DNA of 64,000 nt from Dreissena polymorpha (lineage: Eukaryota > Mollusca > Bivalvia > Myida > Dreissenidae), in contig NC_068366.1 in the NCBI RefSeq assembly GCF_020536995.1, positions 28,622,914-28,686,913 on the forward strand, read 5' to 3'. Numbering within the stretch: position 1 is the stretch's first letter; each line of letters begins with the position of its first letter. This document shows positions 10,801 to 20,421 of this stretch, piece by piece. The position numbers and the translations under genes are program-made. Below the pieces are notes generated by a model. That model did not search any database, was not told the origin of the DNA, and saw only the letters and a program-made list of their open reading frames with translations.

Positions 10801-13607
10801 GCGAATATGATGCTGGAATGTATAAATGTGCGACAAACAACGTGCATGTATCAACCCTGCAGGAGGAGAATCTCTTTATTTTGATTCAATGTAAGTTTGT
10901 AACCCTTGTTAAATTTTGCTTGCTTTTTATGTGTTGTCTAGGCTCTAAAATAATTTCATTTATGTTTCCTCTGCAAGGTTCTCCGACAGCATCTCCATTT
11001 GCTCCCCCTCTTACAACTCTTCACATGGCTCCTAACGACACAGCTGTGCTTACGTTTACCATTAAGGCCTACCCAGAGCCAAGTATAACAGATGTTACGT
11101 GGTCAAAGGGTGTATCTGGTGGATGGGATATCCTATCTAATGACAATCACTACACGATCAGCGTATCGGTAGATGGTTTGCAGACAGAGTTAATTATTAA
11201 CAGTATTCAGAAAAACGACTTTGGAATATATCGAGTGAACGTGTCGAATAAAATCGGTTCAACATCTGAAGTATTTACACTGCAAAGCAAAGGTTTGTTC
11301 TTTTACAACATTTATTTAGATCAATTTATTCATTCATCTGCAACTGTCAGTTTACTATGGAATTTATAAATGCTGTCCTTTACAGTGTTTTGTTTCTACG
11401 AAGATTAAATAGCCCTCTCATCGCACTTCATTAACATGACAATATTTTGAATATCTCACGATGTAGGTACATATATATTGGCATGATGCCCATAACATAG
11501 TTTTTAACTCGACATAGAAATTCGAGTTCACGCGTCGTTGTTTGCATTTGTGGATAGTCATGTGCTTCTGAAGTAGCATTTGGTAATTATTCTAAACGCA
11601 AAAAAGACAGATCAGGTCTGTAGTAAATAAGTAAATAAACAACACGAGTATTGTAAATGATAATTAGATTTCTAACAAAACCGTTAACATTAATTAACAA
11701 GTTTTCAATTTGCAATTGTAAGCATATGTTAACTGTATGTATCTCTCATAATGACGCCACATTGATTATACATTGCGCGGGCGTCACCAAAACAGGCTTG
11801 ATTTTGGTTTTCGCTTAAACAAAATACTTAAAATTGAATAATATGTTTATCATTCAGAGTAGTTGAAATTCAAAACCTTTTTTTTGATAATTCCTATTTG
11901 AAAACAAAACCAAATTTAGGATATATCCATACAAACCGACGTTTCATCATTCAACATATTTATATCAAGCCACCGTCGATTTCGCTCCTATTGTCTGCAC
12001 ACAACAGCTCGAAACCAGTTTATATTACTGCAACAACCAATGCTTAATAGTCAATAATTTATTATTTTTTTTTTTTCAGCTGCACCTGAAAATCCCCAAG
12101 GAGTGAATGTGGTACGTAGCGGTATTACTGAAATAGAACTCGAATGGATACCTGGTTTTAATGGCGGAGAACAACAAACGTTTATCATAAACTACACAGA
12201 CACCAATCTTGAAATTTGGAATGCAATACGTGTACCCGACAATAGTACAACGCACACACTACGCGGATTGAAACCAGATACCACCTACAAAGTGAAAATG
12301 CGAGCTGAAAATATAATTGGAAACTCTACTTGGACTGATTATATTGAAATTTCGACCTTAGCCGAAATTGGTAAATTTTGATTATTAAAAGACAAGTAAA
12401 TACAATTGCAGTCTTTGCTGAATAATTTGACACTTTCTAATTCATAAGTCGTTTTTAATTTCCCATATTTAAACATATATCATTCCAGACGACAAAGGAT
12501 ATGTTTCAAAGGCTATTGGTGGTTCTATAGGTGGTATGACAGTAATTTGTATCATCTTTACCGTCATGAATATACTTTGGAGACGTAAGATAAAAGGTAA
12601 ACATGAAAATGCAAGGTATGCAGCTTATTTTCCGTGTTGTGGGTATATTTTTCGGTGGTTTCCTTTCATTCGCAGTATCCTGAAACGATATTTCTTATAC
12701 ATTCAACGTATATTGTGAACAAGAAAAAGTTGATATAAAGTTTGCACTTTTCATTAACCTTTGTAGAACAAAGCACCAAATCTACATGTGAATACGAAGA
12801 CCTTGGTCAAGATACGTACGTGTTTTTGTTGCAAATTATATTTTGTTATGATCCTTTAAATATGTTATGAATCTAAATTCAAATATGATCTTGTTATAAA
12901 TAGCCTATGTATTCTTACTGCAAATTTATCAATTATATTTGAGTATATGTCGATTTCTGTTTTAGAAGAAAAAAAGGAAGTCAAACCATCGGCAGTTATG
13001 AATCGTACAGTTTCGGTAATAATTATGAACTTAATTCAAAATTGTGGGAGCACTGGTGGTGTGTATATGCTTTACACTCCTTATGACAAACAATAATCCA
13101 TACAAGTTCCGCTGCTATAAAATGCAATTTTTGCTGAGAAAATATTTGTTTGAAATGTAAATACGCTGGTTGAGGACATGTAACAATCATATTAAGATCC
13201 AATTTCCTTTGAATTATTACAAATTTCCATGACATTTTATCAATATAACGTGTATGTTTATGATAATTTATTTTAACAAGTTGTACTATTTTTTGCAATC
13301 GCTGGAGTCAGTATGTATGCTCACGTGTATTTCGCAGCGTTTCGGTTGATAGCTATATATAATTGTTCTCGGTGGCTTATACTATACATAAATATTCCTA
13401 ATGTACGTATAGTCCTTGTATGATATTTGAAACTGTGATCAACGTGTCATTTTAGATCAGCGTCAGGTAAATACTTATAAGAGGATTACTGAACTAGAGA
13501 TGAAAGAATATGCGAATCTACCTTGTCACCTTAATGCGTCATCAGAATCACAAAGTACGTTCGACAAAGGAATGGAATATGAAAACTTGAAACTCTCTGG
13601 TTTATAA
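4855..13607 (+). CDS. Ig/FN3 type I transmembrane receptor, 16 exons
   Basis: Exons by splice signals: 4855-4915, 5023-5355, 5925-6107, 6792-7091, 8125-8421, 8659-8931, 9112-9420, 9512-9805, 9919-10206, 10555-10890, 10978-11292, 12080-12370, 12489-12596, 12767-12815, 12966-13015, 13456-13607 (stop TAA). Their sum is 3639 bases, in frame, giving 1212 residues. Residues 1-20 form a signal peptide. Exons 2-11 (about 21-996) carry Ig-like modules with paired Cys, core Trp and Y.C strands (for example DEGDYQCQAS). Exon 12 (997-1093) is FN3 (LKPDTTYKVKMRAEN). Exon 13 holds the membrane helix. The tail has YEDL (Y1139), YANL (Y1181) and YENL (Y1204). All large exons are phase 1-1. Many N-glycosylation sequons fit an extracellular part. 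The ligand is unknown; adhesion or immune recognition is inference. The weakest exon call is 5925-6107. Intron 4 begins GC, not GT. Confidence 0.82.
11325..12600 (+). repeat. Segmental duplication, unit 1 (intron + FN3 + membrane exons)
   Basis: The stretch from early intron 11 of the Ig receptor through the FN3 and membrane exons aligns along its whole length with 14641-15860. Shared words include ACTGTCAGTTTACTATGGAA at the left end and AATAGTACAACGCACACACT in the FN3 exon. Unit 1 is the copy that keeps the reading frame. Confidence 0.9.
12080..12370 (+). CDS. FN3 exon of the Ig receptor
   Basis: One phase 1-1 exon of 97 codons encodes a single fibronectin type III module directly before the membrane exon. 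The core Trp (ELEWIPG), the L.P.T.Y motif (LRGLKPDTTY) and the closing strand V.MRAEN are all present. This exon and its flanking introns reappear as a damaged copy at 15423-15642. Confidence 0.8.
12489..13607 (+). CDS. Membrane helix and tyrosine-motif tail exons of the Ig receptor
   Basis: Exon 13 encodes a linker, a hydrophobic helix (MTVICIIFTVMNILW) and a basic stop-transfer (RRKIK). Three small exons follow: 12767-12815, 12966-13015 and 13456-13607. The tail is about 83 residues long. Its YANL and YENL sites fit the pYxN class bound by Grb2-type SH2 domains, and YEDL is a further YxxL. The Y1181-Y1204 spacing (23) is too wide for a classical ITAM, and the residues at -2 do not fit an ITIM. 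Which kinase or adaptor acts here is inference. Confidence 0.7.
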
Positions 13608-14105
13608 AGGGAACTTTACACAAACACCGTGAAACACAACTATTTACACATGATTACTTATTATTAATAGCATAATGCACAATATAATTCGGTTTTCATT
13701 ATATAACGTGGTGATGATTATTCATTTAGTTCGCTAGTTATAATGGTTTTGTTATTAAAGTAAATACATCCTATAAATAAATGTAAATATATAAGAAGCG
13801 ATATGTTTTATATTGCAATACAAACAATGAGTATTAGTAAAGGCATCTCGTAAATGATCTGAACCTGAATTTAATAGTATCGAGTGCTTTAAAACATGTT
13901 TTTTTTTACTATTGTATGTATTTATGTCCAATGGTTCATTCAATATACTCATTACCATTAAAATAAAACTAACATGACAATAGCACATATATCACTTAAT
14001 ACATGCGGTCGTTAATTTCATAAAATGAAGCTCACACTTAAGTATGAGCATTTAGATGAATCAATGTAAAATGAGATGATTTTAAACTATTGTGAAAATA
14101 TGTAT
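13608..14105. other. Probable 3' UTR and spacer
   Basis: AT-rich sequence after the receptor stop, probably 3' UTR up to the AATAAA and spacer beyond. No other feature is recognised. Confidence 0.45.
13776..13781 (+). terminator. Candidate polyadenylation signal of the Ig receptor gene
   Basis: AATAAA about 170 bases after the TAA stop at 13605-13607, in AT-rich DNA. Other AT-rich near-matches are close by, so the choice is tentative. Confidence 0.3.
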
Positions 14106-14109
14106 ACTG

Positions 14110-14610
14110 TAAAAGAATTTTGTACAAGTGGCATTCGTAACCGTCGGCATATAACCTCGATGGTGGAATACAAGTTGCTCAGGTGACAGATGGCGATCCA
14201 GTGGCTCACGTGAATGGCAGTGTACACGCGGCTCAAGTGACAGCGAAGTCCAAGTGAGTTTAATGATAATCGGCGTATCGGTGGCTGATGCGACGGGTTG
14301 CGTACCAATAACCCACGTGACGAATGACGTTCAATTTTATCACATAATGGGCGGCGTGTCAGTGCCTCGCGCTCTATGCGGCACTCGAGTGGATAAAGTT
14401 GCGTGCGGCATACCAATTCATACGTTACGGGTGGCGTTCAGTGATTCCTATGACGGACGGGTTACCAGTTTCTTACTTGGCGATCGGCGTTCTGATATAA
14501 CACGTGACAGGTAAACAACTAGTTGTCTACGTGTCGGCAGTCGTCCCAGTTTTTCATGTTGATGACAGCGTTTTAGCGACTCACGTGACAGGCGGCGAGT
14601 GATTAGCTAA
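14110..14610. repeat. GC-richer degenerate minisatellite with CACGTG sites
   Basis: Loosely repeated units of about 27 bases are seen at the left end, built on GCTCA.GTGACAG..GCG and drifting further in. CACGTG occurs at 14207, 14314, 14501 and 14582. The block is visibly richer in G and C than both flanks and ends about 30 bases before the copied FN3-membrane segment begins. The open frames across it are not supported as genes. Confidence 0.55.
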
Positions 14611-15422
14611 AGGTTGGTTCCTGTACTACATTTATTTCATCATATTATTCATTCATTTGCGACTGTCAGTTTACTATGGAATTTATAAATGACGTCCTTT
14701 ACAGTGTTTGTGTTCTACGCAGATTAAATAGCACTCTTATCACACTTCATGAACATGACCATATTTTAAATACTTCACGCTGTTAGTACATACATATTTG
14801 CATGCTGCCCATAACATAGTTTTTAACTCTACAAAGAAATTCGAGTTCACGCGTCGTTGTGTGCATTTAATAATATGTATGTGCTTCTCACGTAGTTAAT
14901 AGTTATGTTCTTCTCAGTTGGTAATTTCGCTAAACGCGAAACAAAAACAGATCAAGTCTGCATTAAATAAGAAAATAAATAAAACTAGTATTGTTACTTA
15001 TAATTAGATTTCAAACAAAACCGTTAACGTTAGTAAACAAGTTTTTAGTTTGAAAAATTAAGCATATGTTAACTGTATGTATCTCTAATAATTACCCCAC
15101 ATTAAATGATAATACATTACGCTAACGTCACCAAAAGAGGTTTGATATTAGTTTTCGCGTAAACAGAATACTTTAAATTGAATAATATTGTTATCATTCA
15201 GAGTAGTTGAAATGCAAAACCTTATTTTTGATAATTCTTCTTTGAACACAAAACCAAGTATGGCATATATCGATACGAACCGACGTTTCATCATCATTCC
15301 ACATATTTATATCAAGCCACCGTCCATTTCGCTCCTTTTGTCTGCAAAAACACTCGAAACCATATTACTGCAACAACTAATGCTTAATAGTCAATTATTT
15401 ATTATTAAAAAAACTATTTTAG

Positions 15423-15642
15423 CTAAACCTGAAAATCCCCAAGAAGTCAATGTTTATAATTAATTACACAGACACAAATCTTGAAAGTTGGAATGCAATA
15501 CGGGTACGCGCCAATAGTACAACGCACACACTACGCGGTTTGAAGCCTGATACCACTTACAAAGTGAAAATGCGAGCAGAAAACATAGTTGGCAATTCTA
15601 GTTGGACTGATTATATTGAAATAAGGACTTTAGATAAAATTT
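15423..15642 (+). pseudogene. Damaged FN3 exon copy
   Basis: Matches 12080-12370 but is 220 rather than 291 bases long. The missing 71 bases remove the strand carrying the core Trp and shift the frame. The second half, including a LKPDTTYKVKMRAEN stretch and an SSWTDYIEI end, is well kept. Confidence 0.85.
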
Positions 15643-15753
15643 GTAAATTTATATTAATATAAAACATGTGAATATTTTTGCTGTAAACATTTGGAAGGAT
15701 TGAATTCATGATTCCTTTTCAATTCCCATGTTTTTGAACAACTATTATTTCAG

Positions 15754-15857
15754 AACAAAAAGGATCTGTTTCAAAGCTGTTGGTGGTACTGAAGGTGGCT
15801 TGTCAGTGATATTTATCATCGTTGCCGTCATTATAGTTTGGAGGCGTCGGAAAACAG
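15754..15857 (+). pseudogene. Damaged membrane-helix exon copy
   Basis: Matches 12489-12596 but is 104 rather than 108 bases long, so the frame is lost. In one frame it still shows a hydrophobic run (SVIFIIVAVIIVW) followed by basic residues, as expected of a former transmembrane helix. Confidence 0.8.
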
Positions 15858-15965
15858 GTTATACATTAATATATACATAATGCCCATTTGATTATTTATT
15901 ATCCTGTATGTTTACATTGGAACAGCGTTTTTGGAAAATCGGGCTAACTGCATGTTTGTAAATTA

Positions 15966-16195
15966 TAGCCCCAGAATAGCAGTCCACACAGACTAATCAG
16001 GGACGAAAATCTACGCCATTACTCTTTTCCCCTTAAGGGAGACGTCCTTTGAATGGATCATTCAATACAAGCATACAGTGCCGTTCTGGAGTAACCTGTG
16101 CGGACTACAAAGGTTCATCTCGGTCGATACTTTAAGCATATACATTTAGCCAGTTTTCCGCGAAACCCACTCAATTATAAGCTGGCGCTCACCGA
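15966..16195. repeat. Degenerate MITE-like dispersed repeat
   Basis: The words 'CACAGACTAATCAGGGACGA' near the left and 'CCTGTGCGGACTAC' plus a TTAGCCAGTTTTC stretch near the right resemble, in inverted arrangement, a palindromic repeat that I recall as very common in dreissenid and other bivalve DNA (CTGTGCGGACTGCACAGG type). It sits between the membrane exon copy and the juxtamembrane exon. The identification is from memory. Confidence 0.5.
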
Positions 16196-17060
16196 CCAGT
16201 AACTCAATGTATGTACGCATACCAGCACTGTGCTCATTTGGATACAGCAATGTTACGTTAGACTCTTATTTCGTATGCATTCAGTGTGATATTAAGTATG
16301 ATATGACATTAATTTGTGTTATTTCAGACCGAAAATATCCTTTCTCGCATCAAATTTTACCCAAAAGGTATGAAACTCCTATTTCTATACATGGCATATT
16401 TGGAAAACTATTAAGTTAAACCTTCATAGGTAGACATATTTCACTTAGTGGTAGTAAAATGCACAATAACTATAAGTTGTGCACACATGATAGCACATGG
16501 ATATTGGGCATATCTGGAAAAGTATAATAATTATCTACTGAAAACTTCATCAGAAGGAACTAGGAACCACTCGTTGGTGGAAGAAGCAGTTGAAATTTAT
16601 TCAAATTTGTTAATGTGGATGCTTACGATTTGTCTCAACAACTGAACGAGGTATTTACTTGGTACTTCATTCATTAAGAAATTGCAGGTACATAACAATA
16701 TGTATATTAAAAACTTTGCTTAAAAAGACCTCGTGATGCCGTTTCGCTAAGCAGTATACGCGTGTATTACAGGCACGAAAAGTTAGAGTTGTATTTCCAT
16801 TAAAGTCTCTATAACGCTCAAAATCAACGAATATTTCGTACAATATTTCGTAAAATAAAGTTAATACATAAACAATCAGTGTTCCTTATAGCAAAAGCCA
16901 TAATTTCAAGTGATAATATGTTTGTATTGACCAAACTTTCAAGTTAACGATCAGATTTCAAGACACCATTATGGTGTTAGCTCTTGTTGTTTAAAAGTAT
17001 CGCCTCAGAAGTTTCGCCTCAGAGGTCAAGAAGTTTATTTTTGGCCAATATAAATTGCTG

Positions 17061-17194
17061 CCCTAAACAGTATTTGAAAACATTTGTTTCGTGAGTTCTT
17101 TTATTGCAAACTCTGTATTCTTCCAGACCCTAAACAGTATTTGAAAACATTTGTTTCGTGATTTCTTTTATTGCAAACTCTGTATTCTTCCAGA
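17061..17194 (+). repeat. 67-bp tandem duplication including a splice acceptor
   Basis: The segment from CCCTAAACAGTATTTG to CTTCCAGAC occurs twice in direct succession (17061-17127 and 17128-17194) with one clear difference. Each copy ends in a full polypyrimidine-AG acceptor. The second copy abuts the first D1 exon. Confidence 0.9.
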
Positions 17195-18835
17195 CGACAA
17201 AATTCGTGTAAAGCTGCCTGTAGTCGGAAACCATATCGACTCGGATTTCATTAACGCCAGTTTCATTGATGTAATACACTTTTGTTTAATTTTATTAAAT
17301 GAAATAATTGAGTTTGTCAGCTAAAGTTTTCTCAAAAGACTTAAACTTTTATATCATTTTATTGTAGGGTTATTTGTCACCAAAGAAGTATATTGCAGCC
17401 CAAGGTAATGTTTGTGTTACACTTACACTTACTAACAGCCCAAAATGTATCAGAAAACTACATGTTAATTTGTTCATGTAAATCATTCGTAACGTATGCA
17501 TATAATTTGTGAAATGTAAATATAGGTTATTTGAATATTGCAGGTATAAAATATAACCATTTCAAATTAATATTCATTTATTTATGATGTAGTTATTCAC
17601 AAGACGATATGTTTTTAAAAACATTTGATGCTGTAACCTCAGTTGTATCCTTATTTGCTTTGTTATGTCTTGTACTTTGCCGTGTTATTAAGGAAATTGA
17701 AAAATAATTTTATACGAATGCAAATCGCAGATTGCCTGTAAATTAACCTTCGTATTCGGTGTATGTAGTTACGGTTGTTCTTCTTGTAGCATACGTGAAT
17801 AGCGCGCATGTTTAGTCTAAAGATTGCCCACATTTGTTTTAAAGTACTAAACGGTTCTTAAGTTTGATGTCGGTCGTAATTAGTATTCCATTTGAATAAC
17901 TACAAATTATCACATAAAATATAGTTTGTCACCATAGGGTCACTTGCCTCCACAATAGTTTATTTTTGGAGTATGATTTGGGAGCAAAATGTTGGGGTCG
18001 TAGCCATGGTTACAAACCTAGTTGAGAAGTCAAAGGTTAAGCAATTTAGGATTTTTGTGGTGAACAGTTCTGACAAAACATCATTTTTGGATTACTTATT
18101 GTATTGTTATGAATGGCGCGTATTTTATGTGGTGTAGTACTAAAATGCAACTTTTCATGGTTTACAGAGAAAGTGCTTCCAATACTGACCAATAAGCTCT
18201 GGAAATGACTGTCAGTATAGTGATTACACAATACGGCTTCTTTCGGAAGAAACTTACGCTAACTTTGTTGTTCGCACTTTGCACTGCAGAAAGGTACCGA
18301 ATTTAAAAAAAAATGCTTTTTGTATTGATGGCTTAAAATATCACATGACTGTATAGATAGCCATTGTATGGTCTTTACTTTCCATGTTTTAATGCTTATA
18401 TGCTTATAGAAATTTAATACGTATATACAGAGTGGGTTAATTAAAGTACAAACAGTCAACCATTTACTCTTTACTGCTTTGCCGGACAAAGATGTTCCAG
18501 ATACAGCTCTGTCCCCTAAGCAATTTTGGCGCAAGGTTCGCAATGTTGAAAAACCAGACGGAGCTCCGTGGATCGTACATTGCAGGTTTACACTTTATCG
18601 TTTGCCTGACAAAAATATGACAGTCAAAGTTAAAGTTACCGCGAATGTTTTGTCTTGCTTTCAAAGCGTTCCTGAATGGTGAAGCGTTCTGTTTTCAGTG
18701 CCGGCGTGGGAAGAAATGGAAATTGTTATCGCACTTGACTATCTGTACGATCAAGGGATAACAGAGAAACAGATAAATGTGTTTGATGCTGTACTCTTAC
18801 TTCTTCAACAAAGAATCAATATGGTTCAAACCAAG
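17194..18835 (+). pseudogene. PTP D1 catalytic domain, copy 1
   Basis: The fold is recognised from an RVKLPVV...SDFINASFID stretch, then [41 protein letters not shown] and the P-loop CSAGVGRNG. In active enzymes these are the KNRY/substrate region, the DFWRMIWE helix, the WPD loop (general acid Asp) and the HCSAGxGR[ST]G nucleophile loop. Cys and Arg of the loop remain, but Trp of WPD is Leu, the loop Thr/Ser is Asn, one exon has an in-frame TGA, and a 1-base gain follows the loop. Catalysis is not expected. Confidence 0.75.
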
Positions 18836-19627
18836 GTTGAATAAAACTTGCATTTGTTATTATTACTGAAACAACTACCAGTAATATTTATATTAATATT
18901 TATGCAACAAACAATGTCGATTTTCAATTTAAACAAATGGCAACGTTATTCGTTCTGTAAAACCAACACTATTTTTATTTGATCGTCACTCGTGTATGAA
19001 TATCTATCATTTTATGCAGAACCAGTATTTGTACCTCCACGAAGTTTTGTGTGAAGCGCTTTGTACTGTTGGTGAAATATTGGAAAACACGGCTTTTATT
19101 GACACTCCACGCACATCTGATTCACTGAACCAGGAATATCAGGTAAATATTAAGAAATCAGAGCATATTCATTTCTTTAAATGCATGGTCTTAGCTTGTT
19201 CACAATTTGTAACGAGAAAATTAGAGCTCCTTTTTTCCAGCCATCCTTTGTAGTTAACGGTAATTCACATATCTGCAACACATTTGCAAATCACACATCC
19301 CTGATCGAGAAGAAGGTTGGACAGACGGCGAATATACGCTAGTCCTAGATGGCGAAAAGTCAGACAATCTCAATAAAAATGCTGACCTGTGTGTTGTTCC
19401 AGGTTAGATATAATTTTACAATAACATTCATTCAAGCTACATCAATATAGCAAATTTAAAAAAAGACAGAAATAACATTTAATATAACTTGCACGATAAA
19501 AAGGTTATTACCGCTATTGTCGTGGTTTAGTTATATAATGTATTAATTAATAATAAAGTAATGAGTAATACGAATTATGTTGTTCTCCCTCAAATTACGT
19601 TTTCGAACTTAAACACCTCTTCTTTAG

Positions 19628-20421
19628 ATGATAGATACCGCCCTGTACTGAATATGACGTTGAATACTTTGGGACAAAACGATTATATCAACGTTGTTTA
19701 TATTTCGGTGAGTAGTTGTTTGTTTCACACAAAGAATATACGATTAATCTAACTAGCTCGCATAACACGGTTCTTCTTCGAAAGTATATTGCTTTTTGTT
19801 AATATTTGATAAATGGCAAAGCGTTATTTTTTTAAGACATTCGGAGAGAAGGATATGTTGATTCTTACCCAGTCGGCACTTGTGAGCTCAGCAATAGATT
19901 GTGTTCGGTTGTTTCACGACCACGTTATCAGAACGGTGGTGACTTTCGCCGACGAGGTAATTTCTGTATTAAGCACACAATCATCAACGTATATAACAGT
20001 ATACTTACATTGGTTTTTATAAACTTTTCAACAGGATTGTGAATATTTTTTTCAAAGGTGGAACCCTACATGCCGGGCAGTAGTGAAAGCTGCTTGATTG
20101 GACCATTCACAGCCACAACTAAGTCTGACACACATAAACAAGTCTATAAAGAATCCGTAGTACAATTTAAATATATTGCAGAGGTATAATCAAATGCATT
20201 ATAGTATGTGTATTGTATATACATTACATATATAGACGGATATTTGAACTGAGGGTAGCACATACTAATGGAGTTTTTCAGTATGAGGGTTTCGAAGTCC
20301 GAATCATCCGATTTACGAAATGGTCGAACACTTTGGACTTTTGCAACATAAAAGACCTGATGAGTCTTTTAATTAGTGTTCAGGAATGCGCCTGTAGGAG
20401 ACCAGTCGTTCTTCAGTGTCG
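19628..20421 (+). pseudogene. PTP D2 (pseudo-phosphatase) domain, copy 1
   Basis: Four in-frame exon-like pieces. The first has DDRYRPVLN and GQNDYIN. The second has LTQSALVSSAIDCVRLFHDH. The third has VQFKYIAE. The fourth runs to PVVLQC, where the D2 loop cysteine would be. The match is to the membrane-distal D2 domain of two-domain RPTPs, which is usually non-catalytic. The exon that should complete the P-loop is not identified with confidence; DNA near 20780 was considered and not accepted. Confidence 0.6.

Larger units (their letters stand above)
14641..15860 (+). repeat. Segmental duplication, unit 2
   Basis: This is the partner of 11325-12600. It keeps the intron words, the FN3 exon and the membrane exon in the same order and orientation, with many point differences. 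Both exons carry length changes that break the frame. It places an FN3-membrane module directly upstream of the phosphatase exons. Confidence 0.88.
15423..20421 (+). pseudogene. Receptor-type tyrosine phosphatase copy 1 (FN3-TM-D1-D2), probably dead
   Basis: Exon-like pieces in order: FN3 copy 15423-15642, membrane copy 15754-15857, juxtamembrane 16328-16367 and about 16554-16650, D1 17194-17270, 17368-17404, 17938-18035, 18168-18293, 18431-18585 and 18699-18835, linker 19020-19142 and about 19241-19401, D2 19628-19707, 19837-19956, 20058-20183 and 20282-20421. Splice sites are largely kept and the order is that of a transmembrane two-domain PTP. Damage: a 71-base loss in FN3, a 4-base shortfall in the membrane exon, TGA (18186-18188) where the second copy has Trp, an LPD in place of the WPD loop, and one extra base after the P-loop. 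No Ig exons of its own are visible. An expressed non-enzymatic product cannot be ruled out. Confidence 0.75.

Noticed and set aside
12536-12718. 60-codon frame running past the membrane exon
   Set aside because: It reads through the clear GT donor at 12597. The spliced tail exons give a better continuation.
12767-13607. Classical ITAM or ITIM in the receptor tail
   Set aside because: The YANL-YENL spacing is too long for an ITAM, and the residue two before each Tyr does not fit an ITIM.
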